Part shown: positions 45,041-55,069 of the stretch, in pieces
Position numbering within the stretch: the first letter of the stretch is position 1
Layout of the letters: the number at the start of each line of letters is the position of its first letter
Source of the DNA: Orlajensenia stereocauli
GTDB taxonomy: Bacteria > Actinomycetota > Actinomycetes > Actinomycetales > Microbacteriaceae
Assembly: GCF_039548895.1 (NCBI RefSeq)
Contig: NZ_JBCLVG010000002.1
Reading direction: 5' to 3' (one strand)
Length of the DNA: 64,000 nucleotides
Notes under the pieces: generated by a model
Databases searched by the model: none
What the model was told of the DNA's origin: nothing
The model's input: only the letters and a program-made list of their open reading frames with translations
Made by a program: the position numbers and the translations under genes

Positions 45041-45134
45041 CCGCTCGCCGAGGGCCGAGCGAAGCGACCGCACGAAGCGCACGAGGCGCCTGGCGACGTT
45101 TCGGACGCGGGCTGCGCCCGGTCCTCAACGAGCG
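45041..45134. repeat. intergenic repeat, A element plus degenerate B, in a divergent promoter region
   Basis: A element at 45041-45079 (CGCTCGCCGAGGGCCGAGCG at its start) and a worn B-like segment at about 45085-45134. Unlike the other copies it lies between divergent starts, not stops, so it cannot be the terminator of either neighbour. Confidence 0.75.
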
Positions 45135-45145
45135 GAGTGCGAATT

Positions 45146-45160
45146 GGTTGATGTATCATC
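45146..45160. promoter_or_regulatory. candidate MarR-type operator at the fusion gene
   Basis: GGTTGATGTATCATC with a TGAT-GT-ATCA core, 6 nt before the ATG. A related GGTTGA...TCATC element lies upstream of the MarR gene at 48071-48086. The match is short. Confidence 0.35.
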
Positions 45161-45166
45161 TTTCTC

Positions 45167-47449
45167 ATGCACTACGGCCACGCCCTCGAGTTCGGTACCT
45201 TCATCACCCCGTCGCACGACCCCGCCCTCGGTCCGGTCACCCGGGCGCAGTTGAGCGAGCGGTTCGGCTTCGACCTCGTCTCCTTCCAGGACCACCCCTA
45301 CCAGCCGGCCTTCCACGACACGTGGACGCTGATGACGTGGGTAGCGGCGCAGACCGAGCGCATCCGCATCGCCCCGAACGTGCTCAACGTTCCGCTGCGT
45401 CCGGCCGCCGTCACCGCCCGCGCTGCCGCGAGCCTCGACCTCCTCTCGGGTGGACGCTTCGAACTCGCTCTCGGAGCCGGGGGCTTCTGGGACGCGATCG
45501 AGGCGATGGGCGGCCGACGCCTCACGCCCGGCCAGGCCGTCGACGCCCTCAGCGAGGCGATCGACGTGATCCGCGGCATCTGGGACGTGAACGACCGCGG
45601 CGTGCTGCGCCTCGATGGCGACTACTACAGCCTCGACGGCGCCAAGCGGGGGCCGGCACCCGCCCACGACATCCCGCTCTGGATCGGAGCACTGAAGCCC
45701 CGGATGCTGCGCCTCATCGGCCGCAAGGGCGACGGCTGGCTGCCATCGCTCGCCTACCTCAAGCCCGGGGACCTCGCCCGCGGCAACGCGACGATCGACG
45801 AGGCGGCCCTCGGAGCCGGGCGTGATCCACGCGAGATCCGGCGCCTCGTGAACATCATGGGCCGCTTCACGCCCTCGAACGGCGGATTCCTCAACGGACC
45901 GAGCGCCCAGTGGGTCGACGAGCTCCTGCCCTACGTTCTCGATGACGGCGTGGGCACCTTCATCCTCGCCAGCGACGACTCCGGCACGATGCAGCGTTTC
46001 GCCGAAGAGGTGGCGCCCGCGCTCCGCGAGGCCGTAGACGCAGAACTGTCGTCGCGCGGCGGTGCTTCGACGTCGGGCGCACGTGTCCGCAGCACCACGG
46101 CGCTCTCGAAGCGTCGGGAGGGCATCGACTACGGCTCCGTTCCGGCCTCGCTCGCGGCATCCGTCATCGAGCCGGGCGACGCGAGGTTCTCGCGCGTGCG
46201 GTCCACCTACATGCGCGGCGGATCGCCGGGGATCGTGCTGCCCGTGCGCTCGACGGCAGAGGTCGTCGACGCCGTGGCCTTCGCCCGCGCCCACCCATCG
46301 GTTCCGCTCGCCGTTCGCAGCGGCGGACACGGCATCAGCGGGCGGTCGACGAACGACGGCGGCATCGTCATCGATCTCTCGGCGATGAATGCGATCGAGG
46401 TGACGGATGCCGCCAGCCGGCGCGTGCGCCTCGAGCCCGGCGCCCGCTGGATGGACGTCGCCGCAGCCCTCGGCGAGCACGGCTGGGCGCTGAGCTCCGG
46501 CGACTACGGCGGAGTCGGCGTCGGCGGGCTGGCCACTGCCGGTGGCATCGGCTTCCTGGTGCGCGAGCACGGCCTCACGATCGACCACCTGCGTGCCGTC
46601 GAGATGGTGCTCGCCGACGGCTCGGTCGTGCGCGCCAGCGACGAGGAGAACGCCGAACTGTTCTGGGCGGTGCGAGGTGCTGGTGCGAACTTCGGCATCG
46701 TCACGTCGTTCGAGTTCGAGGTCGACGAGGTCGGTGACGTGGGGTGGGCCCAGCTCACCTTCGACGCCTCGGACACCGCCGGCTTCCTCGAGCGGTGGGG
46801 TGCGCTGGTGGAGGATGCTCCGCGCGATCTCACGAGCTTCGTGCTCGTCGCTCCGCCTCGCGGCGGGCGCGGCGCGACGGCCATCGTCTTCGCCATGGTC
46901 GACTCGCCAGACCCCGAGGTGATCATGGACCGACTGAACCCCTTCGTCGACCTCGGTCCGCTGATCGACCAGTCTGTGGTGCTCACGAGTTATGCGGGCG
47001 TCATGGCCAACGCGAGCGATGCCGCCCACGACGGCCAGGGAGAGCCCACCTCGAGGTCGGGACTGCTCGAGCACGTCGACGCGGACTTCGCGGGGGCCGC
47101 GGCCGAGCTCATCTCCGGCGGGGCGGTGCACTTCTTCCAGATCCGTGCGGCCGGAGGCGCCGTGGGTGATGTCGCTCCGGATGCCACCGCCTACGCCCAT
47201 CGCTCGGCGAACTTCTCCGTCGTCGCCATCGGGTCGAGCCGCGAGCGCGTCGACGCCGCCTGGGATCAGCTGCTCGACCACTTCACCGGGCTCTACCTGA
47301 GCTTCGACACCGACCTGCGGCCGGAGAGGGTGACGGATGCCTTCCCACCGGCGACGCTCGCCCGACTGCGATCGCTCAAGGCCGAGATCGACCCCCAGAA
47401 CGTGTTCCGCGACAACTTCAATGTGGTCGAGCGCCATCCCGCTCGCTGA
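45167..47449 (+). CDS. fusion of luciferase-like monooxygenase and covalent-FAD (BBE-type) oxidoreductase
   Basis: 760 residues. Residues 1-290 are an LLM flavin protein (LEFGTFITPSHDP, RIRIAPNVLN, LSGGRFELALGAGGFWDA); after a 50-residue linker, 345-760 is a PCMH-type FAD-binding domain with VRSGGHGISGRS (His388 expected to bind FAD covalently) and a C-terminal BBE segment DPQNVFRDNFNV. At the place of the second, cysteinyl FAD link this protein has Tyr447 (GDYGGVG), so only one covalent bond is expected. Substrate unknown. The stop codon TGA lies inside an intergenic repeat. Possible control by the converging MarR gene. Confidence 0.9.
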   Translation: MHYGHALEFGTFITPSHDPALGPVTRAQLSERFGFDLVSFQDHPYQPAFHDTWTLMTWVAAQTERIRIAPNVLNVPLRPAAVTARAAASLDLLSGGRFELALGAGGFWDAIEAMGGRRLTPGQAVDALSEAIDVIRGIWDVNDRGVLRLDGDYYSLDGAKRGPAPAHDIPLWIGALKPRMLRLIGRKGDGWLPSLAYLKPGDLARGNATIDEAALGAGRDPREIRRLVNIMGRFTPSNGGFLNGPSAQWVDELLPYVLDDGVGTFILASDDSGTMQRFAEEVAPALREAVDAELSSRGGASTSGARVRSTTALSKRREGIDYGSVPASLAASVIEPGDARFSRVRSTYMRGGSPGIVLPVRSTAEVVDAVAFARAHPSVPLAVRSGGHGISGRSTNDGGIVIDLSAMNAIEVTDAASRRVRLEPGARWMDVAAALGEHGWALSSGDYGGVGVGGLATAGGIGFLVREHGLTIDHLRAVEMVLADGSVVRASDEENAELFWAVRGAGANFGIVTSFEFEVDEVGDVGWAQLTFDASDTAGFLERWGALVEDAPRDLTSFVLVAPPRGGRGATAIVFAMVDSPDPEVIMDRLNPFVDLGPLIDQSVVLTSYAGVMANASDAAHDGQGEPTSRSGLLEHVDADFAGAAAELISGGAVHFFQIRAAGGAVGDVAPDATAYAHRSANFSVVAIGSSRERVDAAWDQLLDHFTGLYLSFDTDLRPERVTDAFPPATLARLRSLKAEIDPQNVFRDNFNVVERHPAR

Positions 47450-47543
47450 GGGCCGAGCGCAGCGACCGCCCGAAGCGCCTCCATGACGGGGCGCGGTCCC
47501 TGTTGCGCTTCGGCCGCGGACTTCGTCCGGGCCTCAGCGAGCA
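47440..47543. repeat. intergenic inverted repeat pair A-B
   Basis: A element 47440-47478 and B element 47505-47543, which resembles the reverse complement of A, so a long imperfect stem can form. It spans the stop codon of the fusion gene and ends just before the converging MarR gene: bidirectional terminator likely. Confidence 0.85.
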
Positions 47544-47571
47544 GCCAGACCAGCGCGCGGGCGAAGCCGAT

Positions 47572-48054
47572 CTACCGGGTGTGCTCCACAGCAGGCGCAT
47601 CCTCCGCCAGCCGCTCCAGCACTGCGCTGGAGATCGAGCTGAGCGCGGCCAGCTGCTCGCCTGAAAGCACATCGCCGAAGTAGCGGGTCACGGCCGCCGC
47701 GTGGCAGCTGCGTGCAGCATCGATGGCCGCGCGACCGGCATCCGTCAGCACGATGGTCGTACCGCGGGCGTCCTCGATGCAGGCTTCCTTGGCCACGAGA
47801 CCCCGCGACTCCATGCGGCGCAGCTGGTGCGACAGCCGGCTCTTCTCCCAGTCGAGACCGCACCGCAGTGCGAGGGCACGCAGCGACTTGTCCTCCGATT
47901 CGTCGAGGGCGAAGAGGATGTCGAAGTCGGCCTCGGAGAGTCCGGTCGACTGCGTGAGCTCGCGGTTGATGCGCCCAGTGAGCTGCGTGCGCAGACGCTG
48001 GAACGATGTCCACGCCTCGTCGACGCCGGCTGCCGCGGTCTCCTTGGTACTCAC
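47572..48054 (-). CDS. MarR family transcriptional regulator
   Basis: 160 residues. Winged helix with LSEADFDILFALDESEDKSL, LRALALRCGLDWEKSRLSHQ and ESRGLVAKEACIEDARGT wing. GTG at 48054 overlaps the TGA of the K+ channel gene; a TAGAAT sequence 7 nt upstream could also give a leaderless transcript. MarR proteins of this kind respond to phenolics or oxidants; the converging flavin oxidoreductase fusion is a plausible target. Confidence 0.88.
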   Translation of the reverse strand: MSTKETAAAGVDEAWTSFQRLRTQLTGRINRELTQSTGLSEADFDILFALDESEDKSLRALALRCGLDWEKSRLSHQLRRMESRGLVAKEACIEDARGTTIVLTDAGRAAIDAARSCHAAAVTRYFGDVLSGEQLAALSSISSAVLERLAEDAPAVEHTR

Positions 48055-48893
48055 TCCTTGATTCTAAACTGGTTGACGCCATCATCCAGTCGTTGGGCGG
48101 CAGCCTGGCGCCCGGGAAACTCCGAACCCTCCGACGGCTCGGCCTTGGCTTCAGGATCCGCGCCGGTCATGGGAGACGCGGCGTCGGGCAGCGGCGCGTG
48201 CGGCTGCGGGTGCGGGTGCAACTTCGCCATCCGCTCGCTCAGGTAGGAGATGACGATCGCGGATGCGGTACCCACGATGGCGACACCGCCGACCATGAGC
48301 AGCACCGCGTAACAGCGCCCGATGAAAGTGATCGGATAGGCATCGCCGTAGCCAACCGTCGCCAGCGTCACGCAAGCCCACCACACGGACTCCCCGAAGG
48401 AGGTAATCGTCGCCCCCGGCGCATCCCGCTCGACATGCAGGGTGGCGAGAGCGATGAAATAGACGAACGTGACCGTGAAGGCACTCGCATAGGTGATCAC
48501 CTCCGCCCGGATCGACGCCCCGGTGTGCCTCCGGAAGTACGGCACTTCACGGAGCAGCGCGAGCACGCGCAGCGCCCGGAACAGCGGCAGGACCGTCGAG
48601 AGCAGGTCGATCGGGTTCCGCCGCACGAACGCCCACCGCCGAGTGCGAGGGGTGAGCATCAGGCGAACGAGGTAGTCGATGACGAAGACAGCCCAGGTGG
48701 CGATCAGCTCGACGCCGATGACCGTCCGCAGCCACGGGGCTGCATCCGGCACCAGAACGTAGATCGAGTAGAACAGGATGAACCCGACGCCGAGCACCAC
48801 GAGCGGCACGGTGGTGAAGGCTTCCCAGCGCTTGCGGCGTTCAATGCCACGGGCGAGGTCATCCGAGGGTGCAACGGATTCCGTCATGCCCAT
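48051..48893 (-). CDS. voltage-gated-type potassium channel protein
   Basis: 280 residues. Six-segment ion-channel layout: two helices near 25-75, an S4-like DLLSTVLPLFRALRVLALLR stretch, S5, pore loop with selectivity filter TLATVGYGD and S6. Cytoplasmic C-terminus is Pro/Glu-rich, without an RCK domain. ATG at 48893 (48887 also possible). Followed by, and overlapping, the MarR gene. Confidence 0.92.
   Translation of the reverse strand: MGMTESVAPSDDLARGIERRKRWEAFTTVPLVVLGVGFILFYSIYVLVPDAAPWLRTVIGVELIATWAVFVIDYLVRLMLTPRTRRWAFVRRNPIDLLSTVLPLFRALRVLALLREVPYFRRHTGASIRAEVITYASAFTVTFVYFIALATLHVERDAPGATITSFGESVWWACVTLATVGYGDAYPITFIGRCYAVLLMVGGVAIVGTASAIVISYLSERMAKLHPHPQPHAPLPDAASPMTGADPEAKAEPSEGSEFPGRQAAAQRLDDGVNQFRIKE
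48068..48090. promoter_or_regulatory. candidate MarR operator upstream of the MarR gene
   Basis: ACTGG and CCAGT arms frame TTGA and TCA inner half-sites (8 of 9 arm positions match) around a 5-bp centre. It lies inside the last codons of the channel gene, just upstream of a TAGAAT -10-like box, where a bound MarR dimer would block it. Confidence 0.4.
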
Positions 48894-48930
48894 CACGGTA
48901 GACGGTCGACCGCCAACCGGAAAGGAGGAT

Positions 48931-49083
48931 CTAGCCCGACTCGCCGCCCGGCTCGGTCGCCGCGATGGTGTCCTCCTCGACCGCGATGTCGGCCTCGGGC
49001 TCGGCATCGGAGCCGGGGTTGGCGCCGTTGGCCACCTCGGGGTCGTCGGGCAGGGGCGGGCGCGTGCTGTCGGTGCCGCTCAC
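48931..49083 (-). CDS. possible small acidic protein, 50 residues
   Basis: GTG at 49083 to TAG at 48931. Rich in Asp, Glu, Pro and Ala (for example EADIAVEEDTIAATEPGG); no Cys, no hydrophobic segment; likely unstructured. It starts 3 nt after the stop of the similar-looking acidic gene upstream. Ribosome site weak. Confidence 0.45.
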   Translation of the reverse strand: MSGTDSTRPPLPDDPEVANGANPGSDAEPEADIAVEEDTIAATEPGGESG

Positions 49084-49086
49084 GAT

Positions 49087-49287
49087 CTAGCCCGCGGGGT
49101 TCTCGGGCTCGCCGTGCACATCGACGTCCTCGCCGCCGCCGGTCTCGGCTCCGGTCTTCGTCCCATCGGTGTCAGGCGCGTGGCCCCCAGACTTCTCAGC
49201 CTGGTTCCGCGCGTTGTCAGCGGCGTCGGCGGCGTTGGAGGCCTGACCCTGCTGAACGTCGTCGCGGTCGTTGTCTGCATCCGTCAT
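49087..49287 (-). CDS. small acidic hypothetical protein, 66 residues
   Basis: ATG at 49287 with AGGAA upstream. Sequence is Asp/Asn/Ala/Gly-rich (NAADAADNARNQAEK and GEDVDVHGEPENPAG), probably disordered. Such short acidic proteins are common in Microbacteriaceae, function unknown. Divergent from glgX. Confidence 0.65.
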   Translation of the reverse strand: MTDADNDRDDVQQGQASNAADAADNARNQAEKSGGHAPDTDGTKTGAETGGGEDVDVHGEPENPAG

Positions 49288-49420
49288 GAGATCACTTCCT
49301 GTTGGTTCCAGCGAGCGTAAGGCCGCCGCCGAGACGCCGGCAGGGGGCTTGACAATCTCGTGCCGATCGGCGGTCCCCCTTCGTCACACACGCGTCATCC
49401 GACCGCTGCATACTGGGGCC

Positions 49421-51460
<2,040 letters not shown>

Positions 51461-51493
51461 CGGGTTCCCAGCCGTGCTGCCTAGTCTGGCGAC

Positions 51494-51718
51494 ATGACTG
51501 ACAGCAACGGCACCCAGGACAGCCCCATCCAGGACGGCAGCGACGAGGCAGGCCAGGACGAGAAGCTGCGCGGCCTCGTGGCCCAGATCCGACACGACTT
51601 CCACAGCGGAGTGAGCCCGGACCCCCGGGAGGACCTGAACCGACGCCTCGGCGACTCCGGGATCGAGCTCTCCGATGACGAGTTCGCGAAGGTGCTCGCC
51701 GACATCACGGCGGAGTAG
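51494..51718 (+). CDS. small hypothetical protein, 74 residues
   Basis: Acidic N-terminus (about 1-24) and a helical C-terminus with LRGLVAQIRHDF, DPREDLNRRLGDSGIELSDD; looks like a small regulatory or stress protein but no family is recognised. ATG at 51494 is 6 nt after TAGTCT: leaderless. It converges on the kinase gene with 9 bp between stops. Confidence 0.7.
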   Translation: MTDSNGTQDSPIQDGSDEAGQDEKLRGLVAQIRHDFHSGVSPDPREDLNRRLGDSGIELSDDEFAKVLADITAE

Positions 51719-51727
51719 GTCGGCGGG

Positions 51728-52783
51728 TCAGCCCCAGACGTGCAGGCCGAGCAGCAACCCGATCACCAACCCGATCAGGGCGTTGCCGACGGCCACGAGG
51801 GCGATGAAACGCATCGAGCCGGGGCGCTGGCCGGCGACATCCGTTAGGCCGACGGAATGGGGCAGCGACTCGGTGCCCCGTGAACGCCGTGCCCGGCGTC
51901 CGCTGCCGGCACTCCGTGAAGCGATGATCGACGCCCGGATGAAGTCGCGCATGGTGGCAGCGACGTCGTGGGCCGTCGGTCGCGCCGCCGGGTCGTCCAG
52001 CGTCATGGCAGCGAGTAGCTGCACCCACTCCTCGGGCAGGCTCTCGGGGACGACGGGCGAGCGGTGCAGGCGCTCCAGGGCCGCCTCGAGCGGCGCGCCG
52101 CGGTACTCCCGCTCGCCGGTGATCGCCTCGAGCAGCACGAGACCCAGCGAGTAGATGTCGCTCGGCGTTCCCACGTCCTCGCCGCGCGCCTGCTCCGGGG
52201 AGATGTACGAGGCGGTGCCGAGCACCGAGTCGTGGTTCGTGAAGCGCGAGCCGTCGACGAACTGGGCGATGCCGAAGTCAGCGAGCTTGGCGATGAGGGT
52301 GTAGCCGTAGGCCGGGTCATCGGTGACCAGGATGTTGTCGGGCTTCACGTCGCGGTGCACGATGTCGCGGCTGTGGACGTAGGCGAGGGCATCCGCCACC
52401 TGGGCGCCGATGTCGGCCACCTGACGGTGTGTCAGGATGCCGGAACGGATGCGGGCCGCGAGCGAGCGCCCTGCAACGAACTCCATGGCGATGTAGCGAC
52501 GCGAACGACCGCGGTCGTCGAAGGTGCCCGCGTCGTAGATCTCCACCAGGCCGGGGTGATGAAGCGCCGCGAGCAGTTGGATCTCGCGCTCGCGGCGCAG
52601 CTCGTCGAACGGGCTGTCAGCTCCTTCGCGGAACAGCTTGATGGCCAGCTCGCGACCGAGCTCCTTGTCGCGCGCCCTGTAGACCTCGGCCATACCGCCG
52701 CTGCCGAGGTGCTCGAGGAACTCGTAACGCGAAGTGGACTGTCGCGTCGGCTCGCCACTCGGCCTGTCGATCGAATCGAGCAA
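51728..52783 (-). CDS. membrane-anchored Ser/Thr protein kinase (PknB-like)
   Basis: 351 residues. Hanks kinase motifs: GSGGMAEVY loop, AIKLF lysine (about 49), HRDVKPDNIL, DFGIAQF and SPEQ in the activation segment. After a basic juxtamembrane region a single C-terminal helix (about 324-346) anchors it; there is no external PASTA sensor. TTG at 52783 is favoured because AGGAG precedes it by 6-7 nt; GTG 52804 and ATG 52885 are alternatives without such a site. Confidence 0.88.
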   Translation of the reverse strand: MLDSIDRPSGEPTRQSTSRYEFLEHLGSGGMAEVYRARDKELGRELAIKLFREGADSPFDELRREREIQLLAALHHPGLVEIYDAGTFDDRGRSRRYIAMEFVAGRSLAARIRSGILTHRQVADIGAQVADALAYVHSRDIVHRDVKPDNILVTDDPAYGYTLIAKLADFGIAQFVDGSRFTNHDSVLGTASYISPEQARGEDVGTPSDIYSLGLVLLEAITGEREYRGAPLEAALERLHRSPVVPESLPEEWVQLLAAMTLDDPAARPTAHDVAATMRDFIRASIIASRSAGSGRRARRSRGTESLPHSVGLTDVAGQRPGSMRFIALVAVGNALIGLVIGLLLGLHVWG

Positions 52784-52948
52784 CTTCGTCTCCTGAAAAA
52801 GCACCCGGTCGGCCCGGCCGAGTGGCCGACGACTTCGTAGCTGACGTGGTCTGGGACCGAGCGCAGAACACAGGTGTCGTTTCATAGCTCTGCATGGACT
52901 GATGCCTGTTGTCAAGGGTCTGCAGACGAGTTGCGTGTTCCGTAAAGT

Positions 52949-53060
52949 GATGCCCTGATCGGGTTCTGGGTGGATTCCCGATCGCGCGGGCTCGTGCGAA
53001 TCGCCGAGTCAGCCGCGGCCCCTCACCTCAGGCGAGGGGCCGCGCTTCCTTTTCTTTTCC
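52949..53060 (+). ncRNA. candidate small RNA ending in an orphan rho-independent terminator
   Basis: The gap between the kinase gene (minus) and the DUF7882 gene (plus) holds a GATCGGG/CCCGATC stem (52957-52963 with 52977-52983, 13-nt loop), a single-stranded stretch, then a strong terminator. No plus-strand coding frame precedes it. Either a small RNA or a premature-termination leader; no family is recognised. Confidence 0.4.
53015..53060 (+). terminator. strong rho-independent terminator
   Basis: Perfect 10-bp stem GCGGCCCCTC (53015-53024) with GAGGGGCCGC (53034-53043), 9-nt loop, followed on the plus strand by a pyrimidine tract including CTTCCTTTTCTTTT. By far the most classical terminator in the window, yet no plus-strand gene ends just before it. 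Confidence 0.88.
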
Positions 53061-53126
53061 CTCCCCGCTCAGTTGTCGCGAGCGGTTGTTCGGCGATCCA
53101 GCCGGGTTAGGCGTACTCTCACTCTC

Positions 53127-53468
53127 GTGGGCCTCCTCTACTACGGCGAGATGTCATCGCCCCTCGAATTCGACGACAGGCTGCTCGCGCACCTGAAGGT
53201 CGCGATGACCCAGAAGCTGCGACGCGGCGAATCGTTCACCCTGTCCTGGGTGCACCCTCCCGGACGCGAGGGCGGCCGCACCTCCCTCTGGATCGACCCC
53301 GCGAGCTTCATCCGGTGGGAGTTCGAGACCGGTACCACCCCGGAGATCAATACCGAGTGGATCGAACGGCTGCTGCGCGCGGCCAGCACCACTGGCGGCA
53401 TGGTCATCGTGGGCGAGGATCCGACGGCTCCGCCAACGGCCGCACAGGCAGCAGCCGTCTCCGAATAG
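53127..53468 (+). CDS. DUF7882 family small protein (paralogue 1)
   Basis: 113 residues. GLLYYGE ... FDDRLLAHLKVAMTQKLRRG, SLWIDPASFIRWEFETG and the GGMVIV ending match a Microbacteriaceae family of unknown function that has often been mislabelled as DNA ligase. A paralogue is at 58627. GTG at 53127 is 7 nt after TACTCT: leaderless. Probably an independent unit before dps. Confidence 0.85.
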   Translation: MGLLYYGEMSSPLEFDDRLLAHLKVAMTQKLRRGESFTLSWVHPPGREGGRTSLWIDPASFIRWEFETGTTPEINTEWIERLLRAASTTGGMVIVGEDPTAPPTAAQAAAVSE

Positions 53469-53511
53469 CAACCCCCTGCGATCCGTCGTCGTGCGGGAGT
53501 AGCGTCGAGAC

Positions 53512-54063
53512 ATGACTACGACAGCAGAACGCCCCACCACCACGACGGCCCCCGCCGGAGCCGGCGCTAAGCTCACCCGGCGTCAGAACGCCGAGAAGGG
53601 CTTCACAGCCTCGAAGAAACTGACAGACGCGCTGCAGGAGGTCCTCGTCGACCTCATCGAGTTGCACCTCCAGGGCAAGCAGGCTCACTGGAACGTCGTG
53701 GGCAAGAACTTCCGCGACCTGCACCTCCAGCTCGATGAGATCATCGACGATGCCCGCGAATTCAGCGATGTCGTCGCCGAGCGGATGCGGGCTCTTCACG
53801 GACTGCCCGACGGACGCAGCGACACCGTGGCCGCCACGACCACGCTGCCCGAGTACCCGCACGGCGAGGTGCTCACCAGCGACACGGTCGACCTGATCAC
53901 CCAGCGCCTCGAGGCGGCGGTCGGCACCATCCGCCGCGTGCACGACGACGTCGACGAGGAGGACCCGACCAGCGCCGACGTGCTCCACGCGATCATCGAG
54001 AAGCTGGAGCAGTACGCCTGGATGGTCAGTGCCGAGAACCGCACCCCGGCGAAGAAGCGCTAG
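53512..54063 (+). CDS. dps: DNA-protecting ferritin-like protein Dps
   Basis: 183 residues. Ferroxidase ligands sit in QAHWNVVGKNF (His59), LQLDEIIDDARE, as in Dps dodecamers that store iron and protect DNA from peroxide. The N-terminus is about 25 residues longer than the E. coli protein, Thr/Pro/Ala-rich, a form used by some actinobacterial Dps for DNA contact. ATG at 53512 is 6 nt after a TAGCGT -10 box (leaderless). Confidence 0.94.
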   Translation: MTTTAERPTTTTAPAGAGAKLTRRQNAEKGFTASKKLTDALQEVLVDLIELHLQGKQAHWNVVGKNFRDLHLQLDEIIDDAREFSDVVAERMRALHGLPDGRSDTVAATTTLPEYPHGEVLTSDTVDLITQRLEAAVGTIRRVHDDVDEEDPTSADVLHAIIEKLEQYAWMVSAENRTPAKKR

Positions 54064-54072
54064 CTGAATCCT

Positions 54073-54161
54073 GCTCGCTGAGGGCCGAGCGAAGCGACCG
54101 CCCGAAGCGCACCCGCTTTTCCGGCGCGCTTCGGTCGCGGACTTCGTCCGGCCCTCAGCGA
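54073..54161. repeat. intergenic inverted repeat pair A-B
   Basis: A element 54073-54110 and B element 54126-54161, 15 bp apart, between the stops of dps and the converging SDR gene. The two halves can pair as a long imperfect stem; likely bidirectional terminator. Confidence 0.88.
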
Positions 54162-54175
54162 ACAGCTGGCTGGCC

Positions 54176-55069
54176 CTAGTGCCCCGCCTGCCCGCCATTC
54201 ACGATGATCGTCTCGCCACTCGTGTAGCTCGCCTCCTGCGAGGCGAGGTAGACGTAGGTCGACGCGAGCTCGGCCGGCTGGCCCGGGCGCTTGAACGGGG
54301 TCTGCTCGCCGAATGACGTCAGCTTGTCGAGCGGAACCGATGACGGCTGCAACGGCGTCCAGAACGGTCCCGGTGCCACACCGTTGACCCGGATACCGCG
54401 CTCGGCCAACTGCTCGGCCATCGCACGCGTGAAGTTCACGATTCCCGCCTTCGAGACCGCATACTCCACGAGCTCCGGCGATGGCTGGAACCCCTGGATC
54501 GACGACGTGGTGATGATCGCGGCTCCGGGCTCGAAGTGCTCGAGCGCCGCTTTCGTCAGCCAGAACAGCGAGTGCACGTTGGTGCGCAGGGTCTTGTCGA
54601 GCACTTCTGTGGTGAAGTCCCCGATGCCATCGACCGTCTGCATGTCGCCGGCGACCATGATGAGCAGGTCGAGGCCGCCGAGCTGTGATGCGGCATCCGT
54701 CACCGCGGTTCCGCAGAACGACTCGTCGCTGATGTCCCCGGGAAGCAGCACGGCAGTGCGACCGGCCTCGGTCACGAGTGCTGCGGTGCTCTCGGCGTCG
54801 GTCTGCTCCTCGGACAGGTAGACGAGGGCGATGTCGGCGCCCTCTCGGGCGAAGGCTATGGCGACGGCCCGGCCGATGCCGGAGTCTGCACCCGTGATGA
54901 GTGCCCGCCGACCCTGCAACCGACCGTGACCGATGTACGACGCCTCACCGTGATCGGGAACGGGGTCCATCTCGAAGGTGAGGCCGGGCTCCGGCTGCTT
55001 CTGCTCCGGGAACGGAGGCTGCGGGTAGGCGTCGAGCGGATTGCGCGGGGCGTAGGGGTTTTCAGACAC
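54176..55069 (-). CDS. SDR family oxidoreductase (general-stress type, YdaD/YhdF-like)
   Basis: 297 residues. Starts with a Pro-rich N-terminus (NPYAPRNPLDAYPQPPFPEQ), then TGADSGIGRAVAIAFAREGAD, the catalytic Tyr-Lys in YAVSKAG and GPFWTPLQPSS; this build is that of general-stress aldehyde/alcohol dehydrogenases. GTG at 55069 overlaps the glycosyltransferase stop by 8 bp with GGAGAG upstream, so it belongs to the ACAD-PIG-L-GT operon as its last gene. Confidence 0.9.
   Translation of the reverse strand: MSENPYAPRNPLDAYPQPPFPEQKQPEPGLTFEMDPVPDHGEASYIGHGRLQGRRALITGADSGIGRAVAIAFAREGADIALVYLSEEQTDAESTAALVTEAGRTAVLLPGDISDESFCGTAVTDAASQLGGLDLLIMVAGDMQTVDGIGDFTTEVLDKTLRTNVHSLFWLTKAALEHFEPGAAIITTSSIQGFQPSPELVEYAVSKAGIVNFTRAMAEQLAERGIRVNGVAPGPFWTPLQPSSVPLDKLTSFGEQTPFKRPGQPAELASTYVYLASQEASYTSGETIIVNGGQAGH

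Noticed and set aside
45125..47437. 770-codon antisense frame over the LLM-BBE fusion
   Set aside because: Composition rich in His, Arg, Asp and Gly without motifs, while the plus strand carries two intact flavoprotein domains. GC-rich DNA gives such frames by default.
53015..53060. Terminator considered part of the kinase gene
   Set aside because: The kinase is on the other strand and begins 230 bp away; the pyrimidine tract works only for plus-strand RNA.
52949..53060. Considered as 6C RNA or 6S-like RNA
   Set aside because: The loops do not show the C-runs of 6C RNA, and the length is too short for 6S.
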